Shown here one piece after another: positions 1 through 7,884 of a DNA stretch of 64,000 bases. Source of the stretch: DASXYG01 sp036502625. Its GTDB lineage: Bacteria; Actinomycetota; Actinomycetes; Streptosporangiales; Streptosporangiaceae. Made by a program: the position numbers and the translations under genes. The notes beneath the pieces are model-generated. The model made no database searches. It saw only the letters and a program-made list of their open reading frames with translations, and was not told where the DNA came from. Numbering within the stretch: position 1 is the first letter of the stretch; each line of letters starts with the position of its first letter. The stretch lies in assembly GCA_036502625.1 (NCBI GenBank), contig DASXYG010000114.1, positions 1 through 64,000 of the forward strand, in the 5' to 3' direction.

Positions 1-2
1 AC

Positions 3-293
3 GCCATCGACCGCGCGTTCGCCGAGGCCGCGGGCGGCATCCCCGAGGACATCGACGTGACGCGGCGCACCACCGAGGGCGTGCCGGGACACGAACTGGT
101 GCGGGTCGCCGACCGCCCCGACGACCTCCTCGTGGTCGGCCGGGAACGGCACCTCGCGCTGCACCGGGTGCTGCGCGGCTCCGCGGCCGGCTACTGCGTG
201 GACCACGCGGTGTGCCGGGTGCTGGTGGTGCCGGCGCCGGAGACGCGCACGGGGCCGGCGGACGAGGAGATGCCGAGCGGCATCTTCTACTGA
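3..293 (+). CDS. Universal stress protein, C-terminal part (5' end outside window)
   Basis: The reading frame is open from the left edge and encodes about 96 residues ending at TGA. The C-terminal beta-strand and glycine signature of the UspA fold are visible (VVGRERH...RVLRGS, then CRVLVVP), although the second glycine of the usual G-x2-G-x9-G-S nucleotide loop is not obvious. UspA proteins bind ATP or AMP and act in dormancy and stress; in mycobacteria many belong to the DosR regulon, which fits the DosR/DosS-like genes next door. It ends convergently with the kinase gene, overlapping it by 7 bp. The start lies upstream of the window. Confidence 0.75.
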   Translation, partial: AIDRAFAEAAGGIPEDIDVTRRTTEGVPGHELVRVADRPDDLLVVGRERHLALHRVLRGSAAGYCVDHAVCRVLVVPAPETRTGPADEEMPSGIFY

Positions 294-2029
294 TCCGCCG
301 CCGGTTCGTCGGCCTCCAGCGGCACCCGCCAGCGTACGGACATGCCGCCGCCGCCGCGGGCCGACACCGTGAACGTGCCGTCGAGCCCGGTGGCGCGCTC
401 CTCCAGGTTGCGCAGCCCGGAGCGGCGCGTGGCGTCGCCGGGGCCGACGCCGTCGTCCTCGACGAGCACGGTCAGCGCGCCGGACGGGTCGTCGTCCACC
501 GAGACCGTCACCCACACGTTCCGCGCGTGCGCGTGCCGGGTCGCGTTGGACAGGCTCTCCTGGAGCACCGCGATCGCGTTCTCGCCGACGTCCTCGGTGA
601 CGCCGGAGTCGATCAGCCCGGAGAACGACATGGACGGCGTGAACCCCAGCGGCGCGGCGGCGTCGACCACGACGTTCATCATCCGCGCCTGGAGGCTCAC
701 GTTGCTCTGCTCGACCGGCTGCAGCCCGAAGATCGCCGTACGGATCTGCTGGATCGTGCCGTCGACGTCGTCCACCGCCTCGTGCAGCCGCGACGCGACC
801 TCCGGCCGGGCGATCCGCGCCGCGCCCGTGAGCGTCATGCCGGTGGCGAAAAGCCGCTGGATGACCCGGTCGTGCAGGTCCTTCGCGATCCGGTCGCGGT
901 CTTCGAGCAGCACCAGCCGTTCGGCGTCGCGGCGGTGCTCGGCCAGTTCGAGCGCCACGGACGCCTGCCCGGCGTACGCGTGCAGCATCCGCTTGATCTC
1001 CCCGCTGAACGGCGTCATGCCGCGCCGCCCGGCGACCTCCAGCACGCCGCGCACCGACTCGGTCGTGCCGAGCGGCACGCACAGCACCGGCCCGAAGTCG
1101 CGTACGCCGGTCAGCGGCGCGGCGTCCTTGCGGAGCGTGGCGTCCTCGGTGGTGGTCGGCAGGCCGTTGCGGAACGCGTCGCCGGCCAGCGTCCCCTCGA
1201 TCACGACCCGCTCGCCCTGGAGGGCCTCGGCGTCCCAGCCGTCGGCGATGCGGACGTACAGGTGGCGGCCGTCCGGGTCGGGCAGCGCGATCATGCCGAG
1301 CGACACCCCGGTGATCTCCCTGGCCAGGTGGGCGATGTAGCCGAGCACCTCGTCGGGGTCGGTGCCGGACAGCAGCGTACGGGTGATCCGCTCGGACGCG
1401 GCGAGGTACTGCTCGCGGCGGCGCACCTGCTCGTACAGGCGCGCGTTGTCGATGGCCACGCCCGCCGCGGCGGCCAGCGCCGTGGTGATGGCCTCGTCCT
1501 CCTCGTCGAACGGGCCGCCGCCGCGCTTCTCCGTGAGGTAGATGTTGCCGAACACCTCGTCGCCCACCCGGATGGGCGCCCCCAGGAAGGCCGACATCCT
1601 CGGGTGGCCGGGCGGGAAGCCGTACGACTCGGGGTGCGACGCGATGTCGGCCAGCCGCAGCACCTGCGGCTGCTTGATGAGCAGCCCGAGCAGGCCATGC
1701 CCTTCGGGCCAGTGCTCGATGCGGAGGATCTCCTCCTGGGTGACCCCGACCGGGATGAACTGGGCCAGCCGTACGCCGTCGCCGATGATGCCGAGCGCGC
1801 CGTAGCGGGCGTCGACGAGGTTCACCGCCGACTCCACGAGCCGGCGCAGCAGGGCGTCGAGCTCCAGCCCCGACCCGATCGTGACGACCGCCTCCAGGAG
1901 GGCGTGCGTACGGTCGCGGGTGGCGAGCACCGCTTCGAGCCGGTTCTGCAACTCGCCGAGCAGGTCGTCGAGGCGCAGGTGGGGCAGGAACGCGCCGTGA
2001 TGGGAGGACGGCGGTGGTTCGGAGGTCAC
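287..2029 (-). CDS. devS: DevS/DosS-type sensor histidine kinase with two GAF domains
   Basis: 580 residues. Two GAF domains (about 45-200 and 215-365) precede a HisKA_3 dimerisation region with phospho-acceptor His386 (RIAKDLHD) and a C-terminal HATPase (N box LQESLSNATRHA, G box VEDDGVGPG). There is no membrane segment, so the kinase is soluble. In the first GAF, GFPPGHPRM aligns with the haem-ligand region of M. tuberculosis DosS as I remember it (His149), so His142 may ligate haem and sense oxygen, NO or CO; that is inference. The start is GTG with GGAG 6 nt upstream. It lies 39 bp downstream of the flavin-oxidase-like gene, and the partner is presumably the DevR-like regulator at 2555-3226. 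Confidence 0.88.
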   Translation of the reverse strand: MTSEPPPSSHHGAFLPHLRLDDLLGELQNRLEAVLATRDRTHALLEAVVTIGSGLELDALLRRLVESAVNLVDARYGALGIIGDGVRLAQFIPVGVTQEEILRIEHWPEGHGLLGLLIKQPQVLRLADIASHPESYGFPPGHPRMSAFLGAPIRVGDEVFGNIYLTEKRGGGPFDEEDEAITTALAAAAGVAIDNARLYEQVRRREQYLAASERITRTLLSGTDPDEVLGYIAHLAREITGVSLGMIALPDPDGRHLYVRIADGWDAEALQGERVVIEGTLAGDAFRNGLPTTTEDATLRKDAAPLTGVRDFGPVLCVPLGTTESVRGVLEVAGRRGMTPFSGEIKRMLHAYAGQASVALELAEHRRDAERLVLLEDRDRIAKDLHDRVIQRLFATGMTLTGAARIARPEVASRLHEAVDDVDGTIQQIRTAIFGLQPVEQSNVSLQARMMNVVVDAAAPLGFTPSMSFSGLIDSGVTEDVGENAIAVLQESLSNATRHAHARNVWVTVSVDDDPSGALTVLVEDDGVGPGDATRRSGLRNLEERATGLDGTFTVSARGGGGMSVRWRVPLEADEPAADQ

Positions 2030-2068
2030 GGCAGACTCCGATGTGGGGCGGAGGTCAGGTCTCCATAT

Positions 2069-2503
2069 TCAGCGAAGCGCGTCGGTTGCGGAAGGGACAC
2101 GCGGAATTCGGCGGCCCGAGGTTCGCTCCGCCTGGATGCGGACGTAGTGGTCGGGCTCGCCCGCTGTCCAGCGGTGCAGCGGCAGGGCGGCCAGGATCGC
2201 CCGGTCGGCGTCGTCCTCCACGACGGACGCGTGACCGACAATGGTCACCGACCAGCCCAGCATGGCGTCCGGATCGAACGCGTCGGCCTCGAAGCCCACG
2301 ACCGCGCCGCGGGTGCCGACCGCGAGATGGGAGCCCTCGGCCGTACGGAACACCACGGCGTCGCCGACGAGCGCGTAGAGCACCGGCTGGACGGCGGGCA
2401 GCGCCTGCTCGGTGTAGATGACGCGCCCGACCGGGGCGGCTGCCAGCAGCCGGAGGCAGTCCTGGCGGTCCAGGATCTCCAGACCGGCCGAATCCAATCT
2501 CAT
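2069..2503 (-). CDS. Pyridoxamine 5'-phosphate oxidase-like flavin/F420-binding protein
   Basis: 144 residues, a single split-barrel domain of the Pyridox_ox_2 type: a helical start (LDRQDCLRLLAAAPVGRVIYTEQ), then strands with PVLYALVGDAVVFRTAEGSHLA and WSVTIVGHASVV. Such proteins bind FMN or F420 and usually reduce or oxidise small substrates; the substrate cannot be read from sequence. Related proteins occur in the mycobacterial DosR regulon, and here the gene sits between the DevR-like and DevS-like genes with a DosR-box-like palindrome 36 bp before its start. Likely co-transcribed with the kinase. Confidence 0.75.
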   Translation of the reverse strand: MRLDSAGLEILDRQDCLRLLAAAPVGRVIYTEQALPAVQPVLYALVGDAVVFRTAEGSHLAVGTRGAVVGFEADAFDPDAMLGWSVTIVGHASVVEDDADRAILAALPLHRWTAGEPDHYVRIQAERTSGRRIPRVPSATDALR

Positions 2504-2539
2504 GTAACGACCGTTTCCCGGTGCCCGGCTCTGCCGGAA

Positions 2540-2553
2540 GGGACGAACGTCCC
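2540..2553. promoter_or_regulatory. DosR-box-like palindrome GGGACGAACGTCCC
   Basis: A perfect inverted repeat of 6-bp arms around AA lies 36 bp upstream of the flavin-oxidase-like gene and one base past the regulator stop codon. The known DosR/DevR consensus core is GGGACT-N2-AGTCCC; this site differs only at the innermost pair. That it binds the adjacent regulator is inference. Confidence 0.55.
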
Positions 2554-2554
2554 G

Positions 2555-3226
2555 TCATCCCGGGTGCGCGGATCCGTCGTTCTTGAGCCGCGCGGCCAGC
2601 GCGGCCGCCTGCGTACGGCGCTGCATGCCGAGCTTCGCGAAGACCGTCGAGACGTGGTTCTTCACGGTCTTCTCGGCGAGGTAGAGCCGCTCGCCGATCT
2701 GCCGGTTCGTCAGCCCCTCGCCGATGAGCTCGAGGATGCGGCGCTCGTGCTCGGTGAGGCCCTTCAGGGGGTCGGCCCGGTCGGCGTCGCGGCGCAGCCG
2801 CTCCAGCATGCGCTGCGTACTGCGCGGGTCGAGCAGCGACTGCCCGGAGGCGACCGTACGGATGGCCGTGACCAGGTCGGCGCCGCGGATCTGTTTGAGC
2901 ACGTAGCCGGAGGCGCCCGCCATGACGGCGTTGAACAGCGCCTCCTCGTCGGCGAACGAGGTCAGCATCAGGCAGGCGAGCCCGGGGAGCCGCGACCGCA
3001 GCTCCCGGCACACCGCGACCCCGTCCCCGTCGGGGAGCCGTACGTCGAGCACCGCGACGTCCGGGCGGATGGCCGGGACCCGCGCCACCGCCGAGGCCGC
3101 CGACTCGGCCTCCCCCACGACGTCGATATCGGTCTCGACGTTCAGCATCGAGGCGACCCCGCGCCGTACGACCTCGTGGTCGTCGACTAAGAAGACCCGG
3201 ATGACCCCTGCGCCGACCTCCGCCAT
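2555..3226 (-). CDS. devR: DevR/DosR-type NarL-family response regulator
   Basis: 223 residues from ATG 3226. The receiver domain (residues 9-125) has the acid pair Asp15/Asp16 (FLVDDHEVVRRG), phospho-acceptor Asp61 (VAVLDVRLPDG), Thr89 and Lys111. The LuxR-type helix-turn-helix near residues 150-210 contains LTNRQIGERLYLAEKTVKNH and AKLGMQRRTQAA, very close to M. tuberculosis DosR as I remember it. An upstream extension of the frame to 3571 exists but runs antisense into the VOC gene and carries no domain, so the internal ATG is preferred. Probably activates the adjacent kinase and oxidase-like genes, and perhaps the stress protein. Confidence 0.88.
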   Translation of the reverse strand: MAEVGAGVIRVFLVDDHEVVRRGVASMLNVETDIDVVGEAESAASAVARVPAIRPDVAVLDVRLPDGDGVAVCRELRSRLPGLACLMLTSFADEEALFNAVMAGASGYVLKQIRGADLVTAIRTVASGQSLLDPRSTQRMLERLRRDADRADPLKGLTEHERRILELIGEGLTNRQIGERLYLAEKTVKNHVSTVFAKLGMQRRTQAAALAARLKNDGSAHPG

Positions 3227-3301
3227 GGACCCAGCTAACCCCACGGCGCGCGGTTCCGAAATATCCAAGCCACCCGGCCCGGCGCGGGGAAGACTCGGAG
3301 C

Positions 3302-3712
3302 ATGGCTATTGAGACACCGAACCCGCAGGTCTGGCCCACACTGCGCGCCAAGGACGCGCGGGCCCTCATCCGGTTCCTCGTCGACGCGTTCGGCTTCGAG
3401 GAGACCGTCGTCTACGCCGACGGCGACACCGTCCACCACGCCCAGTTGAGCTGGCCGCTGGGCGGCGGCATCATGCTGGGCTCCGCCCGGGAGTCCGCCG
3501 GCGACCACTGGCCGCTGCGCCCCGGTACGTTCGGCGCGTACGTCGTCACCGACGACCCCGACGCCCTGCACGACCGCGCGAAGGCCGCGGGAGCCGAGAT
3601 CACCATGGGCATCACCGAGACCGACTACGGCTCCCGCGACTTCGCCGCCCGTGACCCCGAGGGCAACCTCTGGTCGTTCGGGACGTACCGCGGCGAGCCG
3701 CGCAAGGCCTGA
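3302..3712 (+). CDS. VOC (glyoxalase/bleomycin-resistance fold) protein
   Basis: 136 residues, a single vicinal-oxygen-chelate domain: WPTLRAKDARALIRFLVDAFGFEE at the start, a central pairing region, and RDPEGNLWSFGTY at the end, the typical C-terminal metal-ligand strand (Glu in DPEGN). The family includes glyoxalases, dioxygenases and drug-binding proteins; nothing here fixes the substrate. It is transcribed divergently from devR across a 75-bp gap and ends 9 bp from the convergent lpqB stop. Confidence 0.75.
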   Translation: MAIETPNPQVWPTLRAKDARALIRFLVDAFGFEETVVYADGDTVHHAQLSWPLGGGIMLGSARESAGDHWPLRPGTFGAYVVTDDPDALHDRAKAAGAEITMGITETDYGSRDFAARDPEGNLWSFGTYRGEPRKA

Positions 3713-3721
3713 CGACGGCCG

Positions 3722-5497
3722 CTACCCCGGGTAGGCGGGGTCCGTGCCCTCGTTGCTGCGCTGCCAGTTGTTGTCGTCCTTGGCGCCGCGCCAGATCTCG
3801 CCGGTGCTGGTGCCGACCAGCAGCGGCGCCGACTGGGGTGCGGCGGTGATGGTCTGCGCCGGGGGGCCCGCGTAGCCGGTGGCGCTGGCCTGGGTGCCGT
3901 TGGCGGGCAGGGTGTACGGCTGGACGGCGCCCCGCGGGCCCTGGCCGAGGGCGACCAGGGTGTCGGCGTCGCGCCAGGCGATGTCGGAGACCTCGGCCAG
4001 GTCGGTGCCGATCTGGCGCATCTGGCCGATCTCGATCTTGCCGTTGCCGGACCAGATGATCGGGCCGATCATGACCTTGGACGTCTTGCCCTTGCCGACG
4101 AGCGCGGCCACCCGGGTGCCGTCGCGGGCGACGCGCAGCGCGTAGACGGCGCCGGTGCCGAGGAAGTCCGACGTCACGCGGACACGGTTCATGTCGCGGT
4201 CGAGCACGTAGACCTCGGACGTGCCGCGGTGGCGGTCGGCGAACCAGACATCGCCGTATCTGTCGTACGACGGCGGGGTGACCACGCTGCCGTGGTAGCG
4301 CTCGACGAGCTTCCCGCCGTCGCTGAGGCCCGCGACGTACAGCCGGTCGGCCTTCGGCGACAGGGCGGCCGCGTTCTGCTGGTCGAAGGAGATCGCCGGG
4401 TGGCGGAGCTGCGCCACGCCGCTGCCCGCCGGGCCGTCGGCCGGGGTCGGCTTGTTGCCCGCCAGGAGGTAGAGGCGGCCGTCGCGGATGAAGTACGGCT
4501 GGGACTCCCCGCCCTGCAACCCGGACGGGTCGCGGTCGCTGAAGTCGGTGCGAAGCTGTGTGCCACTGCCGCCGGACGCGCCGGGCACGTCGACGGACGC
4601 CCCGTTGACCTGGAAATGCATCTGCCGCATCTCGGGGAGCTGCCGCAGCGTCCACACGAGCTGCGCCGACATGTTCGCCAGCTCCGCCGACGACCGGCCC
4701 GCGACGGCGCCGCCGAGGTCGACGGTGACCGTGCCGCCGTTGAGCGGCGCGTTGCCGCGCAGCGCGGTGCCGCGCGGGAACGCGGTGCGCACCGCCGGGG
4801 ACAGCCACGCCGTGGGCCCGCGCAGCAGCGACCGCACCAGCGTGGTGGCGAGCTGCGACCGCGCCTCGACGGGCACCATGACGGGATCGGGGACGAGCGT
4901 CTGCATGCGGGTGTCGTAGAAGTACAGGTTGAGCGGCCGGTACGCGCGCTTGACGTCGCGCCGGCTCAGCAGCAGGCCCTGCATGGCGTCCGGCGGCAGG
5001 CCGCTGATGCGCCACTGGCCGCGCACGTTCGTGAGCGCGAACCGCTCCTTCAGCGGCCGGGTGATCGTCGCGGTGTAGTCGCCGTCGGGGCTGATGTCGG
5101 CGACGTGCTTGGCGGACAGCTCCACCTCGGCCGTGCGCCCGTTCGCCGACTTCGACGGGAGCACGGACAGGTCGTAGTCGTCCGGGCTGTCGTACACCGT
5201 GACGCGGCCATTGGGGTGCCACTGCCGGGGCAGCCCGCCGGACAGGTACTTCCGCGCCACCGCCTGGTCGTGGTCGAAGCTGGCCGAGGCGCGCAGGAAG
5301 CCCTCGACGATGTCCTTCTCCGTCCACCCGGGCTGCGGCGGCTTCGCGATCATCCGGACGTACGGGTCGCTGAGCGGGTCGCTGTTCTCCAGGGCGTGGC
5401 CGGTCAGCACGGGGCCGCCGGTGGGCACGGTCGCGCAGGCGGCGAGCACCAGCAGCGCCAGCACCCCGACGGCCGCCCGCCACGCGCGGCTAGCCAT
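3722..5497 (-). CDS. lpqB: LpqB lipoprotein, partner of the MtrAB two-component system
   Basis: 591 residues. A lipoprotein signal peptide with lipobox LVLAAC (Cys21) leads into an N-terminal LpqB domain, a GerMN domain (about 195-300; VPVEARSQLATTLVRSLLRGPT) and a C-terminal beta-propeller-like region. LpqB modulates MtrB signalling and cell-wall or division functions in mycobacteria and streptomycetes. It is the last gene of mtnA-mtrA-mtrB-lpqB and overlaps the end of mtrB by 8 bp, implying translational coupling. Length and domain order match the family. Confidence 0.92.
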   Translation of the reverse strand: MASRAWRAAVGVLALLVLAACATVPTGGPVLTGHALENSDPLSDPYVRMIAKPPQPGWTEKDIVEGFLRASASFDHDQAVARKYLSGGLPRQWHPNGRVTVYDSPDDYDLSVLPSKSANGRTAEVELSAKHVADISPDGDYTATITRPLKERFALTNVRGQWRISGLPPDAMQGLLLSRRDVKRAYRPLNLYFYDTRMQTLVPDPVMVPVEARSQLATTLVRSLLRGPTAWLSPAVRTAFPRGTALRGNAPLNGGTVTVDLGGAVAGRSSAELANMSAQLVWTLRQLPEMRQMHFQVNGASVDVPGASGGSGTQLRTDFSDRDPSGLQGGESQPYFIRDGRLYLLAGNKPTPADGPAGSGVAQLRHPAISFDQQNAAALSPKADRLYVAGLSDGGKLVERYHGSVVTPPSYDRYGDVWFADRHRGTSEVYVLDRDMNRVRVTSDFLGTGAVYALRVARDGTRVAALVGKGKTSKVMIGPIIWSGNGKIEIGQMRQIGTDLAEVSDIAWRDADTLVALGQGPRGAVQPYTLPANGTQASATGYAGPPAQTITAAPQSAPLLVGTSTGEIWRGAKDDNNWQRSNEGTDPAYPG

Positions 5498-7178
5498 TGG
5501 CCCGCGCCCGGTCGGCGTCGTCGGTACGCGGCGGGTCGGGGCGTACGGGGTCGGGGCGGGACGGCATGCCGGGCCGGGCGCGGCGCAGCTCGCCCTCCGG
5601 GGGCACCAGCGGCAGCGGCGACCCGCGCAGCTCGTCGCTGACGCGGCGGGGCAGCGACAGCCGGAACACCGAGCCGTCGCCGGGCCGCCCCCAGGCCTGG
5701 AGCCAGCCGCCGTGCAGCAGGGCGTCCTCCTTGGAGATGGCCAGGCCGAGGCCGGTGCCGCCGGACTTGCGCGCCCGCGCCGGGTCGGCGCGCCAGAACC
5801 GGTCGAACACCAGGGTCTCCTCGCCGGGCTTCAGCCCGATGCCGTGGTCGCGTACGGAAACCGCCACGGCGTCGCGGTCGGCGGCGGCGGTGACCACGAC
5901 GTCGCGCCCGTCGCCGTGCTCGATGGCGTTGACCAGGAGGTTCCGCAGGATGCGCTCGACGCGGCGCGCGTCCATCTCGGCGACGCACGGCTCGCCCGGC
6001 AGCCGCAGCACGACCTTGGTGCCGCTGGACTCGGCCAGGTGCTCGGCGTCGCCCACCGCGCGCAGCACGACGTCGCGCAGGTCGACGGGCTCGGCGCTGA
6101 GCGTCGCGGCGCCCGCGTCGTACCTGCTGATCTCCAGGAGGTCGGCCAGGAGGTCCTCGAACCGCTCCAACTGGTTCTGCAGCAGCTCCACGGACCTGCC
6201 GACCGTGGGGTCGAACGCCTCGCGCTCCTCATAAAGCAGGTCGGCGGCCATGCGGATGGTGGTCAGCGGGGTGCGCAGCTCGTGCGAGACGTCGGACACG
6301 AACTGCCGCTGCACCTGCGACAGCTCCTCGAGCTCGCGGATCTTCTCCTGGAGGTTGCCGGCCATGTCGTTGAACGCGTCGGCGAGCTTGGCCAGGTCGT
6401 CCTCGCCGCGGACGGGCATCCGCTCGTCGAGGTGGCCGCCGGACAGCCGCACCGCGGACCCGGCGGCCCGGCGCACGGGCAGCACGACCTGGCGGGTGAC
6501 CAGCCACGCGATGCCGGCGAGCAGCAGGACGAGCGCCGCGCCGACCGCGATGAGCGTGCGCCGGACCATGTCCAGCGTCTCGGCCTCCTGGGTCAGCGGG
6601 AAGAGGTAGTAGAGCTGGTACTGCTGGCCCAGGACGGGCGCGCCGACGACCAGGCCCGGCTCGGTCCGCTCGGAGTCGTTGTAGCGGAGCTGGGTGTAGG
6701 TGTAGAGCTGCTTGTCGCCGCGGCTGGCGTCGACCTTCGCGCGCAGCCGGTGCGGGATGCTCGCCGGGGAGATCTCGTTGGTGGTGCGGCCCGCCTCGGG
6801 GCCCGCGTCGGCCGAGGTGCGCAGGATGATCACGTCGTACAGCCCGGCCGAGCCGCTGCGCCGCGCCAGCGTCGTGGTCACGGAGTCGAGGTACGCCGGG
6901 TCGAGGAGCTCGTTCTGCGCGGTGGTGATGCCCGCGGACTGCTCGGTCAGCGCCGCCTTCACCTTCGCGCTGAGCAGGCCGGTGGCGATCTGCTGCATGA
7001 GGAAGAACCCCAGCAGCGCCACGACGACGCCGGAGATCACCAGCGTCAGCGTGACGATGCGCAGTTGCAGGGAACGCCGCCAGCGGCCGCGCACCCGCCC
7101 GGCCGTTCCGCGCGCGGCGCGCTCGGCCGTGCGCCGGGCGCGGCGGACGAGCGCCCGCGCCGCCGCAACCGCATTCAT
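5490..7178 (-). CDS. mtrB: MtrB membrane sensor histidine kinase
   Basis: 562 residues from ATG 7178; a GTG at 7235 overlapping mtrA is an alternative. One membrane segment near the N-terminus (LQLRIVTLTLVISGVVVALLG), an extracytoplasmic domain, a second segment (VGAALVLLLAGIAWLV), a HAMP domain, then HisKA with QFVSDVSHELRTPLTTIRM and an ATPase with N (RNLLVNAIEHGDG), G1 (VRDHGIGL) and G2 (GGTGLGLAISKED) boxes. It phosphorylates MtrA. The C-terminal ~45 residues are proline- and arginine-rich. Lies between mtrA and lpqB in one operon. Confidence 0.93.
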   Translation of the reverse strand: MNAVAAARALVRRARRTAERAARGTAGRVRGRWRRSLQLRIVTLTLVISGVVVALLGFFLMQQIATGLLSAKVKAALTEQSAGITTAQNELLDPAYLDSVTTTLARRSGSAGLYDVIILRTSADAGPEAGRTTNEISPASIPHRLRAKVDASRGDKQLYTYTQLRYNDSERTEPGLVVGAPVLGQQYQLYYLFPLTQEAETLDMVRRTLIAVGAALVLLLAGIAWLVTRQVVLPVRRAAGSAVRLSGGHLDERMPVRGEDDLAKLADAFNDMAGNLQEKIRELEELSQVQRQFVSDVSHELRTPLTTIRMAADLLYEEREAFDPTVGRSVELLQNQLERFEDLLADLLEISRYDAGAATLSAEPVDLRDVVLRAVGDAEHLAESSGTKVVLRLPGEPCVAEMDARRVERILRNLLVNAIEHGDGRDVVVTAAADRDAVAVSVRDHGIGLKPGEETLVFDRFWRADPARARKSGGTGLGLAISKEDALLHGGWLQAWGRPGDGSVFRLSLPRRVSDELRGSPLPLVPPEGELRRARPGMPSRPDPVRPDPPRTDDADRARANG

Positions 7179-7206
7179 CTGTTCACCGCCGCCGCGCCCG
7201 CCTGAC

Positions 7207-7884
7207 TCAGGCGGGGCCCGCCTTGTAGCCGACACCGCGTACGGTCACGACGATCTCGGGGTGCTCGGGGTCCTTCTCGATCTTCGCGCGCAGCCGCTGG
7301 ACGTGCACGTTGACCAGCCGGGTGTCGGCGGCGTGGCGGTAGCCCCACACCTGCTCCAAGAGCACCTCGCGGGTGAACACCTGGCGCGGCTTGCGGGCCA
7401 GCGCCACCAGGAGGTCGAACTCCAGGGGCGTCAGGTTGATCGGCACCTCGGCGCGCTTCACCGCGTGGCCGGCGACGTCAATGGTGATGTCGCCGATCTG
7501 GAGCACCTCGGGGGCGGGCTCGTCGGCCCGGCGCAGCCGCGCGCGGACGCGGGCCACGAGCTCCTTCGGCTTGAACGGCTTCATGATGTAGTCGTCGGCG
7601 CCGGACTCGAGGCCGAGGACGACGTCCACCGTGTCGGTCTTGGCGGTGAGCATGACGATCGGCACGCCGGACTCGGCGCGGATCTGGCGGCAGACGTCGA
7701 TCCCGTCGGTGCCGGGCAGCATCAGGTCGAGCAGCACGAGATCCGGCCGGACCTCGCGGAACGCGTCGAGTGCCTTGTCGCCATCGGAGACGAACGAGGG
7801 GTCGAAACCCTCACCGCGCAGCACGATGCCGAGCATCTCCGCAAGTGCGGCGTCGTCGTCGACGACCAGCACACGTCCTTTCAT
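7207..7884 (-). CDS. mtrA: MtrA OmpR-family response regulator
   Basis: 225 residues. The receiver domain has the acidic pocket VLVVDDD and phospho-acceptor Asp53 (LVLLDLMLPGTDG); the winged helix (about 130-225) ends VVTVRGVGYKAGPA. MtrA is the global regulator of cell division, wall remodelling and development in actinobacteria. The ATG overlaps the mtnA stop (ATGA), so its translation is coupled to a methionine-salvage gene. Strong family match in length and motifs. Confidence 0.96.
   Translation of the reverse strand: MKGRVLVVDDDAALAEMLGIVLRGEGFDPSFVSDGDKALDAFREVRPDLVLLDLMLPGTDGIDVCRQIRAESGVPIVMLTAKTDTVDVVLGLESGADDYIMKPFKPKELVARVRARLRRADEPAPEVLQIGDITIDVAGHAVKRAEVPINLTPLEFDLLVALARKPRQVFTREVLLEQVWGYRHAADTRLVNVHVQRLRAKIEKDPEHPEIVVTVRGVGYKAGPA

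Noticed and set aside
212..3190. A 992-codon plus-strand frame
   Set aside because: It is the antisense of the kinase, oxidase-like and regulator genes; GC-rich antisense frames stay open by codon bias and it has no domain.
2555..3571. A 338-residue start for the DevR-like regulator
   Set aside because: The extra 115 residues run antisense through the VOC gene and carry no domain; ATG 3226 fits the family.
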